A DNA stretch of 64,000 nucleotides from Rhizobium grahamii CCGE 502. Lineage in GTDB: Bacteria; Pseudomonadota; Alphaproteobacteria; Rhizobiales; Rhizobiaceae. Both the position numbers and the translations under genes were made by a program. Numbering within the stretch: the stretch's first letter is position 1; each line of letters starts with the position of its first letter. The stretch is from NCBI RefSeq assembly GCF_000298315.2, contig NZ_AEYE02000005.1, forward strand, positions 124,001 to 188,000, in the 5' to 3' direction. Below the pieces are notes generated by a model. It did no database searches. It had not been told where the DNA came from and was given only the letters and a program-made list of their open reading frames with translations. Shown here in pieces: positions 47,796 through 54,970 of the stretch.

Positions 47796-48130
47796 TCCGC
47801 AGCCTCGCAAACTATGGCGCGTTTCGCCTGCTCGCGGCGGATGGCGTTTCGTTTTCTAGTGACCATTTCAAGGTGATCGGGGTGAGGGCGAACGCACAGC
47901 CGGTTGCGGCAAACGTGGTCAAGTTCCTTCTTGCCGGGGATATAGCCGTGTTCGTTGGTCCACAAAACGATGTGGACGGCGACAGTCTGGCCAGCGAGGG
48001 CCATACGAGGGTAACCAGCACCTCGACCTTCTGTCCCGGATGTCGGTCCGGTCCAGATCCAGCAACCTGTCTTCTCATCGATCCGGACGCGTGCCATGAC
48101 CTTTTCGCGGATGCTGTCGCGTCGGCTCAT
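47792..48130 (-). CDS. HNH endonuclease
   Basis: The 112-residue protein has the small HNH layout: CWIWTGPTSGTEGRGAGYPRM, HIVLWTNEHGYIPGKKELDHVC and RNRLCVRPHPDHLEMVT, with the His of LDHVC and two Cys for zinc. Such proteins are common in phages as free-standing homing or packaging-linked nucleases. Its ATG overlaps the stop of the upstream gene (TGATG). Confidence 0.88.
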   Translation of the reverse strand: MSRRDSIREKVMARVRIDEKTGCWIWTGPTSGTEGRGAGYPRMALAGQTVAVHIVLWTNEHGYIPGKKELDHVCRNRLCVRPHPDHLEMVTRKRNAIRREQAKRAIVCEAAE

Positions 48131-48399
48131 CAGACCCAAAACTCCAACTCATGCTTGAGATCGGCATAGATCGAAGAGTAGCGCTGGCTGTTTTCATCCT
48201 CAGTGAGGCATTCGATTGCAATTTTCGCAGCATCCAAGAGCTTTTCGACAACTTCGATATCGCCGAAACTGCCATTTATATCAGCTCCCTCGCGGCTGAA
48301 GCGCAGCAGCTCGGTTACAGCTTCCGATGCCTGGTGGGCCGCAGCGACGGCGTGTGTCTGCCGATCGGCGTCTGACATGTTGTAGACATCGACCGTCAT
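48130..48399 (-). CDS. small phage protein of unknown function
   Basis: The 89-residue acidic, mostly helical protein (MTVDVYNMSDADRQTHAV, LLDAAKIAIECLTEDE) lies between HNH and HD genes with overlaps of 1 and 4 bases. No domain recognised. Confidence 0.5.
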   Translation of the reverse strand: MTVDVYNMSDADRQTHAVAAAHQASEAVTELLRFSREGADINGSFGDIEVVEKLLDAAKIAIECLTEDENSQRYSSIYADLKHELEFWV

Positions 48400-48995
48400 G
48401 GGTTCACCAGCTGGTGATAGCGATTCAGGAATGACTGAGCGGCAACCTCGGGAGCCCACGGGATGATTTCCCAATCGTACGGCTGAGCGTAGTCGTCGAT
48501 CCCCCACCGCTCACCCTTCCATGGAAGGAGGTCGCGGCGTTCAGTAGCAAGCATCCTCAAATCAGCACGCTTGATTTCTAACGGATCGGTGATTGCCACA
48601 CTGAATCTTGCGAGGATTGCCGCCTCACACTTCTTCTCGATCGCTTTGAAGGACGGGTTTAGTGACTTTAGCGGTGCGTTCATATCGCCGCACACGGCCT
48701 CGCCAACCTCGTGCATCAGAGCTTCCAGCGCGAGTTCATCGGGGACAGAGTGACTCATCCGAACGCAGTGCTCGGCAACAGAGTAGAACACGCGTTTTTG
48801 CAAGATGCGGCTATAGCACTGGCCGGCGCAGCGGCCCTCGTAGGCGAGGCCATAGGCGATATCCTCGATAGTGATCTCCGAATTCCACGGGTCTTCGAAG
48901 TCGAAATAGGTGCCAGATCCCAGAAGGATCGTCGGACCGACAGCACGGCGGATCGCGCTATCACGCATTTTTTCGATGGTGACTTCCTTGGTCAT
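48396..48995 (-). CDS. HD-domain phosphohydrolase (YfbR-like)
   Basis: The 199-residue protein looks like the HD phosphohydrolases of YfbR type, which act on deoxynucleoside monophosphates. The first His is in VAEHCVRMSHS, the second motif reads ALMHEVGEAVCGDMNAPLKS, so the HD Asp is replaced by Glu (HE), and the late Asp is in EIKRADLRMLATER. It would act on nucleotides in the infected cell; the HE change makes activity uncertain. It overlaps neighbours by 4 bases. Confidence 0.78.
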   Translation of the reverse strand: MTKEVTIEKMRDSAIRRAVGPTILLGSGTYFDFEDPWNSEITIEDIAYGLAYEGRCAGQCYSRILQKRVFYSVAEHCVRMSHSVPDELALEALMHEVGEAVCGDMNAPLKSLNPSFKAIEKKCEAAILARFSVAITDPLEIKRADLRMLATERRDLLPWKGERWGIDDYAQPYDWEIIPWAPEVAAQSFLNRYHQLVNP

Positions 48996-49552
48996 ACGAC
49001 CTCCTTCATCCAGGATTCAAATTCGGCACGCAGTTTCAGCCAAAGCTTTCTGGCATTTGCGTCGGTGTTGATGTGGCTGCGGCTATCCACCTTCAGCAGG
49101 TAGCGAACGTGCTTAGCGACAACGTTGTCCTCATCCATGGCCGGTAGCTCCTTCTCTTCAAAGAGGAAGCGGCGGAATGCGGGCTCCTTGCACATCATGG
49201 CGCAATTGGCGGCATAGTTCGGCTCGTCGGACTTTTCCTGCCTCGGCTCGGCGCCGCGCGGATCTTCGGGCGGCTTGAGCTTGCGGATCTCTGCGAATGC
49301 CGCGTCGAGCAGTGTCAGCAGAGCGCGGATCAGGAGGGGCGCCTTCATCATGAGACGACGATCGTCGTAGCTGCAGTCTCGGGTTAGGAGCGCAATAGGC
49401 ACAACCTCGCCGGTCTGTCGGTCGACGATGCAGATCTCGGCCCGTTGATCCCTCAAATTATAGGACTCGCTCCACGCCTCGCTTGCGAGGCCTGCAATCT
49501 CGCGAGCCATAGGAAGCAGAGGTTTTGCGTCGTTCAGCCGCATGAACATCAC
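48992..49552 (-). CDS. phage protein of unknown function
   Basis: The 186-residue, mostly helical protein has an N-terminal segment MRLNDAKPLLPMAREIAGLASEAW, a strand-rich RAEICIVDRQTGEVVPIALL and a long charged middle (KLKPPEDPRGAEPRQEKSDEP). No domain recognised. Overlaps its neighbours by 4 bases. Confidence 0.6.
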   Translation of the reverse strand: MMFMRLNDAKPLLPMAREIAGLASEAWSESYNLRDQRAEICIVDRQTGEVVPIALLTRDCSYDDRRLMMKAPLLIRALLTLLDAAFAEIRKLKPPEDPRGAEPRQEKSDEPNYAANCAMMCKEPAFRRFLFEEKELPAMDEDNVVAKHVRYLLKVDSRSHINTDANARKLWLKLRAEFESWMKEVV

Positions 49553-50103
49553 ATAACCTCCAGCGCATTGCGAAACATGAGTGGCTGCTGATCTCGTGGG
49601 ATGCGGTTGCGTCCCCGCGACATCGGATGCTTCGGAGATCCGTCCTTATTTCTGCCAAGGCAGACGAGGCTGACGGTATGGAGGCGGGCGCGCGAGATGA
49701 ACCATTCGTCGCGGTCAAGGTGATTGCCGCCATTGCCCCACGCGGCCAACACAGGCGTGCCCTGATGGCGGGAGAAGGTGAGGGCGGATTCGATGAACTC
49801 GCCATTCTTAGGACCGACGCATGCGCCTTCCGCCATCATCACACTCGGGTGCGAAGCGCGGAAGGCGTTGAGGTTTACAACGATCAGGCCGCTGTAGCCC
49901 CAGAGCTTGCCGAAGTACGTCAGTTCGCGCAGCGTCGGATCGTCTTTTTCGTCGTCAGCTGTCGATGGGTTCAGCATGCAGACGACGAGAAGGCGCTTGC
50001 CGGCATCCCATGTGCGGCAGAGTTCGTATCGGTAGCGCTTGCAGTCGGAAATGACTGCGCTCTTCTGGGTGCCAATTTCGCCCGATATCGACAGCTGGCT
50101 CAT
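49549..50103 (-). CDS. DUF1643 family protein
   Basis: The 184-residue protein carries the family sequence CKRYRYELCRTWDAGKRLL, VCMLNPSTADDEKDDPTLREL, YSGLIVVNLNAFRAS and GNGGNHLDRDEW. DUF1643 proteins occur in phages and mobile elements; the activity is not known. It overlaps the sliding-clamp gene by 4 bases. Confidence 0.85.
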   Translation of the reverse strand: MSQLSISGEIGTQKSAVISDCKRYRYELCRTWDAGKRLLVVCMLNPSTADDEKDDPTLRELTYFGKLWGYSGLIVVNLNAFRASHPSVMMAEGACVGPKNGEFIESALTFSRHQGTPVLAAWGNGGNHLDRDEWFISRARLHTVSLVCLGRNKDGSPKHPMSRGRNRIPRDQQPLMFRNALEVM

Positions 50104-51263
50104 GCCGCCTCGCTTTCGTGGGCGGTCACAGACGACGCTCCTGTGATCCTCATGACCCCAACCATCATGACCGTGTTGGGATCACCGGCAGTGGACAGGA
50201 ATGCAGGGTTGCGGCCTTCGCCCACGATGATTTCGACCTCGTCACGGTCGAGATGTTCAAGGGCGGCTATTACGTAGCGACCGTTGTAACCCTGCCGGAT
50301 CTCGCCGTCGCACTGGATCTGGATCTCGTCGCTTGCCTCGCCCCCGACTGCATCGCTGCTGGACTGCAGAACAAGGCGACCTGGCTGAAAATCGAAGGCG
50401 ACGCCGCTCATCTTGTCGGAGCTGATCGTCAGCACGCGCGCCAAAGCCGTCGCCAGCGCCTGCGCACTAAAAGTGGCCCGTACGCCATTCTTGCTCGGGG
50501 AAAGGGCCTTGTAGGGCACGAAATCGCCGTCAACGAGCTTCGAGGTCAGGACGGCCTCATCGCTGGCGACGCGGATTTTGTCCTCGGAAAGGTCAATTGT
50601 CACATCTTCCTTCTTGTCGAGGATCTTCACGATCGCCGGTATCGCCGCGTTCGGAACGGTGACTGATGGGACCCCGTAAAGGTCCTGATCGAATTCGATC
50701 GACGACAGGAAGCGCTTGGCCAGCCGGTTTCCGTTGGATGCGCAAACCATCAGCCCGTCGGCTTCTGCGTCGAGCCGAACGCCGCAGTAGGCGTAGCGCT
50801 GTTCGTTCGTCTCGACAGCGAAGGAAACGGCCTTCAGGGCTTTCAGGAAATTGACCGCGCTGAGGCTAAGCTGATGAGGCAGGTTGCCTGACGGCATAAC
50901 GGGAAAGTCGCTCGCGGGCAGGACCGGGAGCTTCGTCCGGAAGGCGCCAGAGCGGATGCGGATGTCGGAAATCTTTCCCGCGGTGCGCCCTGCCTCGACG
51001 GTGATGTTGAAGCCATCCGCAACGTTCTTGACGATGTCGACGAGCATCTGTGCCGGGCAGGCAAAGGGCTCGAAATCGCGCCCGATCTCTGCCGAAAATG
51101 TTGATCGGATCTCCTGGTCAAGGTTCGTTCCAGTGATCGACAGCCTGTCGCCCTCACGGTCGAACAGGACATGCGTGAGAACCGGTATTTTTGCCTTTCC
51201 GTCGACCGCATCTTTCGCGACAGAGAGCGCCGCAGCGATAGAGGCTTTTTCGGTGATGAACAT
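50100..51263 (-). CDS. DNA polymerase III beta-subunit-like sliding clamp
   Basis: The 387-residue protein is like DnaN: three clamp domains in order (about residues 1-125, 126-250, 251-387), with the N-terminal AAALSVAKDAVDGKAKIPVLTHVLF, the central FLKALKAVSFAVETNEQRYAYCGVRLDAE and the C-terminal GRYVIAALEHLDRDEVEIIVGEG. The host has its own DnaN; a clamp in this prophage suggests it directs host or phage polymerase, or other clamp-binding proteins, to phage DNA. The last residues differ from the usual DnaN end (LMPMRL). Confidence 0.85.
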   Translation of the reverse strand: MFITEKASIAAALSVAKDAVDGKAKIPVLTHVLFDREGDRLSITGTNLDQEIRSTFSAEIGRDFEPFACPAQMLVDIVKNVADGFNITVEAGRTAGKISDIRIRSGAFRTKLPVLPASDFPVMPSGNLPHQLSLSAVNFLKALKAVSFAVETNEQRYAYCGVRLDAEADGLMVCASNGNRLAKRFLSSIEFDQDLYGVPSVTVPNAAIPAIVKILDKKEDVTIDLSEDKIRVASDEAVLTSKLVDGDFVPYKALSPSKNGVRATFSAQALATALARVLTISSDKMSGVAFDFQPGRLVLQSSSDAVGGEASDEIQIQCDGEIRQGYNGRYVIAALEHLDRDEVEIIVGEGRNPAFLSTAGDPNTVMMVGVMRITGASSVTAHESEAA

Positions 51264-51464
51264 TTACACCCCCGCCTTTGTCTTGCAGCGATCAGCGAGG
51301 CGCAGTTCCGCAGCCGGTGGGCGGAGGTTGCACTCTGCTCCGAACAAGTCGTGGACGATCTGCAGCAGTTCGAGGGTTGGCTCGCGATCAGCAATCGCGC
51401 GATACAGATGCTCGATGCCGGCGTGATCAGAATTGATGGCAGGGCTGTAGCCATTAATGTACAT
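51264..51464 (-). CDS. small phage protein of unknown function
   Basis: The 66-residue protein (MYINGYSPAINSDHAGIEHL, then YRAIADREPTLELLQIVHDL) ends at the start of the sliding-clamp gene and overlaps the upstream HTH gene by 11 bases. No domain recognised. Confidence 0.5.
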   Translation of the reverse strand: MYINGYSPAINSDHAGIEHLYRAIADREPTLELLQIVHDLFGAECNLRPPAAELRLADRCKTKAGV

Positions 51465-51828
51465 GACTGCCTCCGATTGTCGGCTTGCTGGCAATCTCCG
51501 CTACGTGCATGCTGACGCGAGGGAGCGATAGCTGACGCAGCTGAAACGCGCCGCCCATATAGAAATCACGCATGAAGGTGACGCGATCCTCACGGAAGCG
51601 GACGTCGCCGTTACGGGCAGCGCGTGGTGGCGGCGCGCGGTTGAGGGCCTCCTCCGCCAAGCGAACGGCGCTGCTGCGGACCTCGATCAAACCGTATCGG
51701 TCCAGATGGATACGCAGCGCGCGAACGCCGACTTCGTAGGTCTCGGCGATATGCTCGATGCTCATGCCTGAGGCCAGATGGGCTGCAAGCGTTTCCCGAT
51801 CGGGAACCTTTCTTCTATGGTGCGGCAT
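51454..51828 (-). CDS. helix-turn-helix phage protein
   Basis: The 124-residue protein has a plausible helix-turn-helix at residues 20-50 (LAAHLASGMSIEHIAETYEV and RALRIHLDRYGLIEV). Its C-terminal part has basic and aromatic stretches (RFREDRVTFMRDFYMGGAF). The start at 51828 follows GGAGA with good spacing. It may be a regulator or a small terminase-like DNA binder; not recognised further. Confidence 0.6.
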   Translation of the reverse strand: MPHHRRKVPDRETLAAHLASGMSIEHIAETYEVGVRALRIHLDRYGLIEVRSSAVRLAEEALNRAPPPRAARNGDVRFREDRVTFMRDFYMGGAFQLRQLSLPRVSMHVAEIASKPTIGGSHVH

Positions 51829-51830
51829 GC

Positions 51831-52154
51831 TCATTCTCCATTGACCTGCAGCCACTGGCGCACGGCGCGCGAGAGATCGCGGTCGCGGTTGGAACTGCAG
51901 AGGTTGATGATGTTGAGGACGGCTGGGAGCAGCTCGCGCAGCGTCTCGCCATCCATGAGGGCGTCACCGGGGCCGAGGGCGTCATCATTGACGATGCGCA
52001 CGGCGGCATTCGCCAGATCCTTGTTCACGAGCGAGAGCTTGTCAGACGCTGCCAGAACCTGCCTGAGCTGATAGTCCGGCATGTCGCGGTCCTCCAACTT
52101 GCTGGCGATGCGAAGGCGCGGCTTCTCAGTCGCTGGAAAGCGAGTGACCTCCAT
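51831..52154 (-). CDS. phage protein of unknown function
   Basis: The 107-residue acidic, helical protein (MEVTRFPATEKPRLRIASKL, then LAASDKLSLVNKDLANAAVRI) starts with a weak AGGA site. No domain recognised. Part of the leftward operon. Confidence 0.5.
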   Translation of the reverse strand: MEVTRFPATEKPRLRIASKLEDRDMPDYQLRQVLAASDKLSLVNKDLANAAVRIVNDDALGPGDALMDGETLRELLPAVLNIINLCSSNRDRDLSRAVRQWLQVNGE

Positions 52155-52155
52155 T

Positions 52156-52335
52156 TCAGATCCTATCCGCCAGCGAGGAGGCGCGTTCGGCCGCACAAAG
52201 GGCGGCAAAAATCGCCTGCATGTTCCAGTAGACCAGCACGGCAATGATGACCTTGAGCCACAGAACGTCGCGGCGACGGCGCGCCTCGATCTCATCAGCC
52301 GAAATGCAGATTGGCTTGATTTTAAAGTGCTGCAT
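52156..52335 (-). CDS. small membrane protein of the phage
   Basis: The 59-residue frame has a charged N-terminal part (MQHFKIKPICISADEIEARR) and one membrane segment (VLWLKVIIAVLVYWNMQAIF). The ribosome site is weak. It could be an exclusion or lysis-related protein, but nothing in the sequence decides this. Confidence 0.45.
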   Translation of the reverse strand: MQHFKIKPICISADEIEARRRRDVLWLKVIIAVLVYWNMQAIFAALCAAERASSLADRI

Positions 52336-52411
52336 GGGAACGAAGCTCCATCCGTTTCGGAACCCGCTTGCCGCTAGGGGTGGCGCGACAAGCGGTGACC
52401 GAAGCGGATAC

Positions 52412-52603
52412 TCAGGCCGCAATCGGCATTCCCGCGTGACGGACGCGCTCAGCGACGGACGCCGCGTTGCGTGCCTGGCTCTCCTTGCTGATGCCTGCGG
52501 CGATGAGCTGCGCTTCCGTCATCGCGCCGCGCTCCTGCCAGAGCCGGAACATGGTTTCGCGATCGAGCTTATCGGATGCTGTGAGTTGGGCGATGCGCTG
52601 CAT
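52412..52603 (-). CDS. first gene of the leftward operon, small phage protein
   Basis: The 63-residue protein (MQRIAQLTASDKLDRETMFR, then LWQERGAMTEAQLIAAGISK) follows an AGGAGAAA site and is the first gene after PL. It is helical and might bind DNA, but no family is recognised. Confidence 0.6.
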   Translation of the reverse strand: MQRIAQLTASDKLDRETMFRLWQERGAMTEAQLIAAGISKESQARNAASVAERVRHAGMPIAA

Positions 52604-52716
52604 TCTTTTTCTCCTATGCCTCTCCCGGTTTCGCCGCTGCTCAGGGAGGAGGAGAGAGCAGCGGCGCGCCCCGTGGGCGATCCGGCTTTGGGAGGAGGAG
52701 AAGTCCGGACAGCTAG

Positions 52717-52771
52717 AATATGTCGAATATCGACAATGACTGTCAAGGAGAAAAGTTGTCGATTATCGTCA
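52717..52771 (-). promoter_or_regulatory. leftward promoter PL with operators OL1 and OL2
   Basis: On the minus strand TTGACA (52741-52746), an 18-base spacer and CATATT (52717-52722) form a promoter. The operator TGTCGAATATCGACA (52721-52735) lies between the -35 and -10 boxes, and a second, TGTCGATTATCGTCA (52757-52771), lies 36 bases upstream. Both fit the consensus TGTCGATNATCGACA. The region faces the leftward operon. Confidence 0.75.
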
Positions 52772-52814
52772 ATATGCGGAAATCCAGCGTTAAGCCATTG
52801 ACGCATATCGGCAA

Positions 52815-52840
52815 AAGAAAAGGCGGCACAAAGGCCGCCT
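52815..52840 (-). terminator. terminator of the repressor gene
   Basis: On the minus strand AGGCGGC and GCCGCCT form a 7-base stem around CTTTGT, followed by TTTCTTTT. It is 26 bases after the repressor stop. Confidence 0.8.
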
Positions 52841-52865
52841 CAGTTAAATCGTTGGAGGGTGTTCC

Positions 52866-53498
52866 TTAGTCTTCGCGCTGGACGCTGAAGACGATCCTTC
52901 CAACGATGCGGACAATATTGCCGTCGCCCTCGGTAAGATCGATCGGCAACTGATGGCGTGGATCGCTCGACTCCGGCAGCAACCAATATTTGCCGTCGTC
53001 ATCCATCCAGAGCTTCTTGACGGTAGCCTCTCTCAGTCCGTCCGGGCGCTCAACCTCGATGATGTACCTTTTACCAACAGCGGGACTTTCACCGGTTTCC
53101 TGAATGTCGGTATAGATCACCGCCGAACCTTCAGGGTAACGCCTGTTCATAGAGGGTCCACGGGTTTCTGCGCCGTGCAAGGACAAATTTCTGAACTGTT
53201 CATCATCCGGAACGACTACCTCATACCAATCGTCTTCCGGCCAAACATTGGACTCTGCCCACTGCCCCGCCTGGACGTGTTGACGGATGCTAACACGACG
53301 CACATGACCGGTATCTGAAATGAAGTCTGCTGGCTCGCGGTGAAAGATCTCCGCGAGTCGCTTGAGCTTTGAAAGGGTCAGTTCCGTCTTTCCCTTTTCG
53401 AGACGGTTATAGTTCTCGGTGGAAATATCCATCTCTGCGGCGACCTCGGCTTGGGTCTTCCCGCTGGATTCCCTGATCTTTTTAAGTTGGTTCGTCAT
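52866..53498 (-). CDS. CI-type phage repressor with LexA-like self-cleavage domain
   Basis: The 210-residue protein has an XRE helix-turn-helix (about residues 10-50, TQAEVAAEMDISTENYNRLEKGK) and a C-terminal S24 peptidase domain. Expected cleavage site Ala77-Gly78 (HVQAGQW), nucleophile Ser116 (RGPSMN) and general base Lys161 (ATVKKLW) are all in place, so induction by RecA is expected. No ribosome site precedes the ATG; a TATAAG box ends 7 bases upstream, so the mRNA may be leaderless, as for lambda cI. Confidence 0.92.
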   Translation of the reverse strand: MTNQLKKIRESSGKTQAEVAAEMDISTENYNRLEKGKTELTLSKLKRLAEIFHREPADFISDTGHVRRVSIRQHVQAGQWAESNVWPEDDWYEVVVPDDEQFRNLSLHGAETRGPSMNRRYPEGSAVIYTDIQETGESPAVGKRYIIEVERPDGLREATVKKLWMDDDGKYWLLPESSDPRHQLPIDLTEGDGNIVRIVGRIVFSVQRED

Positions 53499-53505
53499 GA
53501 CTAAA

Positions 53506-53588
53506 CTTATAACGAAAATCGTCAAATCATGTATGACGCAAATCGACAATGAAAGAGCTTGACTCTAGTTGTCGATAATCGACATATT
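53506..53588. promoter_or_regulatory. right operator region with three operators, PR and PRM
   Basis: Three copies of the operator occur between the repressor and the Cro-like gene: TAACGAAAATCGTCA (53510-53524), TGACGCAAATCGACA (53534-53548) and the perfect palindrome TGTCGATAATCGACA (53570-53584). The last lies between TTGACT (53559-53564) and CATATT (53583-53588), the rightward promoter PR with an 18-base spacer. A TATAAG box on the minus strand (53506-53511) without a good -35 box fits an activator-dependent repressor promoter PRM. Confidence 0.78.
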
Positions 53589-53595
53589 GGCGGGC

Positions 53596-53877
53596 ATGAG
53601 ATTGAAGCTGTGGCGACAGACGCACGAACACACCCTGGCGGAAATGGCCGGTATTCTCGCAATTGAGAATGCTCGGACGTATCAGCGCTACGAGGATGGC
53701 GAGAACAGAGCCGACGCCCCGCTTGTCGAACGCATTCTTGCTGCCACCGAAGGCGCGGTTTCGCTCGACGACCTTCACCAGCAGCGCCTTGACTGGTTGC
53801 GCGCCAACAAGCCGGAGGCGTTCAATACCGGCGCGCCAGCGGATACCCCTCTTATGATGGAGGCGGCATGTCGTTAG
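53596..53877 (+). CDS. Cro-like helix-turn-helix regulator
   Basis: The 93-residue protein begins with a helix-turn-helix like that of the repressor family (MRLKLWRQTHEHTLAEMAGI, then ENARTYQRYEDGENRADAPLVERILAATEGAV). It is the first gene of the rightward operon, opposite the repressor, so a Cro role is inferred. The ATG is only 7 bases after the PR -10 box, so the transcript may have almost no leader. The frame extends upstream to 53569 but that would lie over the operator and -10 box. Confidence 0.8.
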   Translation: MRLKLWRQTHEHTLAEMAGILAIENARTYQRYEDGENRADAPLVERILAATEGAVSLDDLHQQRLDWLRANKPEAFNTGAPADTPLMMEAACR

Positions 53878-54093
53878 GTTCCTTGCGCAGCCAGTGGAGT
53901 GTCTGCGCCAACTCGCGCCGGGCTGGCGGACCTCCAATGCCCGGCGCGCCTTCTCTTTGCAGTGCAGTTCGGTCGTTCGTCCAGCCATGCGGCCCTCCGT
54001 GATTTGCTGACGAACCACCGATAGGGCGCGACCCAGCGCCGATCATCGAATCCATTTCCGATTTTGTTTCCTTGATTTCGAGGGAGAGTACCT
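53878..54093. other. 216-base gap after the Cro-like gene
   Basis: No well-supported gene is seen. A 44-codon frame on the plus strand (ATG at 53868, after GGAGG) and an open frame on the minus strand (down to 53852, beginning near 54058) are both possible but neither has clear support. The end of the gap (54081-54090) holds the AGGGAGAG site of the next gene. Confidence 0.4.
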
Positions 54094-54561
54094 GTGCGCA
54101 CAATTTCCGAGATCGAAATCCGATCAATCAAATCCGCAACCGAAGCGTCCTACACCTTGGGTGGCGGCGTCACCGCGTTTCCGGAGCTGACGCGCGTCAA
54201 TGTTTCGACGCTCTCAAAGTATGCGTCGTTCAATGATGATCTGAAGGAAAGCGTCATTCCTTGTGACGTGGCAATCGAAGCCGATCGACGCGCAAAAAGT
54301 CCCGCGATCGTCAGCGCAATGGCGCGGCTACTTGGATACCGGCTAGTTCCCGACCAGGCAGAGCAGATTGACGGTCCGATAACTGAGCATGACGCCCATC
54401 GCGTCCTTTCGGAAAGCATGGATCTGTCGAAGGCGATCCTGAATGCTCTTCTCGATAACCGCATCGATGCCTTGGAGCGCAAGCAGATCGCGCGGGAAGG
54501 TCGCGAAGCCCTACGCGCTATAGAGCAGGTTTTGGTTAAGCTCGAAGAGGGAGGCGCTTGA
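54094..54561 (+). CDS. phage regulatory protein, possibly CII-like
   Basis: The 155-residue protein begins with GTG after AGGGAGAG. It starts RTISEIEIRSIKSATEASYT and has LTRVNVSTLSKYASFNDD and SVIPCDVAIEADRRAKSPAI, as in phage proteins placed after cro in rhizobial and related prophages. The helical pattern is compatible with CII-like DNA binding, but the identity is uncertain. Confidence 0.55.
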   Translation: MRTISEIEIRSIKSATEASYTLGGGVTAFPELTRVNVSTLSKYASFNDDLKESVIPCDVAIEADRRAKSPAIVSAMARLLGYRLVPDQAEQIDGPITEHDAHRVLSESMDLSKAILNALLDNRIDALERKQIAREGREALRAIEQVLVKLEEGGA

Positions 54562-54773
54562 TGGAACAGGCGATTGGACCTGATGGTCACGCGCTTCTCC
54601 GCCGCATTCGGCTTCTTCGCGATCAGCATCTCGCCGCAGACGAGACGGACAGACAATTGCTTCTGTCGCTAATCGCGCGCGGCCATGTGCGTCGCTGCGG
54701 TTCGGCTCATGCGCGACTGACACTCACCTCGAAGGGTAACACCCAACTCGACCGCCTAATGAGGTGCGAGTGA
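54561..54773 (+). CDS. small phage protein of unknown function
   Basis: The 70-residue basic protein (MEQAIGPDGHALLRRIRLLR, then LIARGHVRRCGSAHARLTLT) has a winged-helix-like pattern. The ATG shares its first base with the upstream stop (TGATG). The function is unknown. Confidence 0.5.
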   Translation: MEQAIGPDGHALLRRIRLLRDQHLAADETDRQLLLSLIARGHVRRCGSAHARLTLTSKGNTQLDRLMRCE

Positions 54774-54970
54774 TGAACATTCTGGCGCCGTCCACCACTC
54801 ATCAACGCATGCAGGCGTTTGACAGCCTGCCAAAGCCGCTCCGGATCGCAATTTCCGGAGCGGCTTTCCCTTACGACCCACGTGAGATCGCAGAGCGCAT
54901 CGCCAAGGGTCGTCGTCCAGAAACCATTCTGCGGGGCATCGTCCGCTGCGAGCGGAGGGCTCAACAATGA
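54773..54970 (+). CDS. small phage protein of unknown function
   Basis: The 65-residue basic protein (MNILAPSTTHQRMQAFDSLP, then REIAERIAKGRRPETILRGI) begins at a TGATG junction and overlaps the next gene by 4 bases. No domain recognised. Confidence 0.5.
   Translation: MNILAPSTTHQRMQAFDSLPKPLRIAISGAAFPYDPREIAERIAKGRRPETILRGIVRCERRAQQ

Noticed and set aside
53852-54058. Minus-strand frame in the gap after the Cro-like gene
   Set aside because: It is Gly/Pro/Arg-rich, runs against the rightward operon and lacks a good ribosome site. It may be real in other phages, but support here is too weak.
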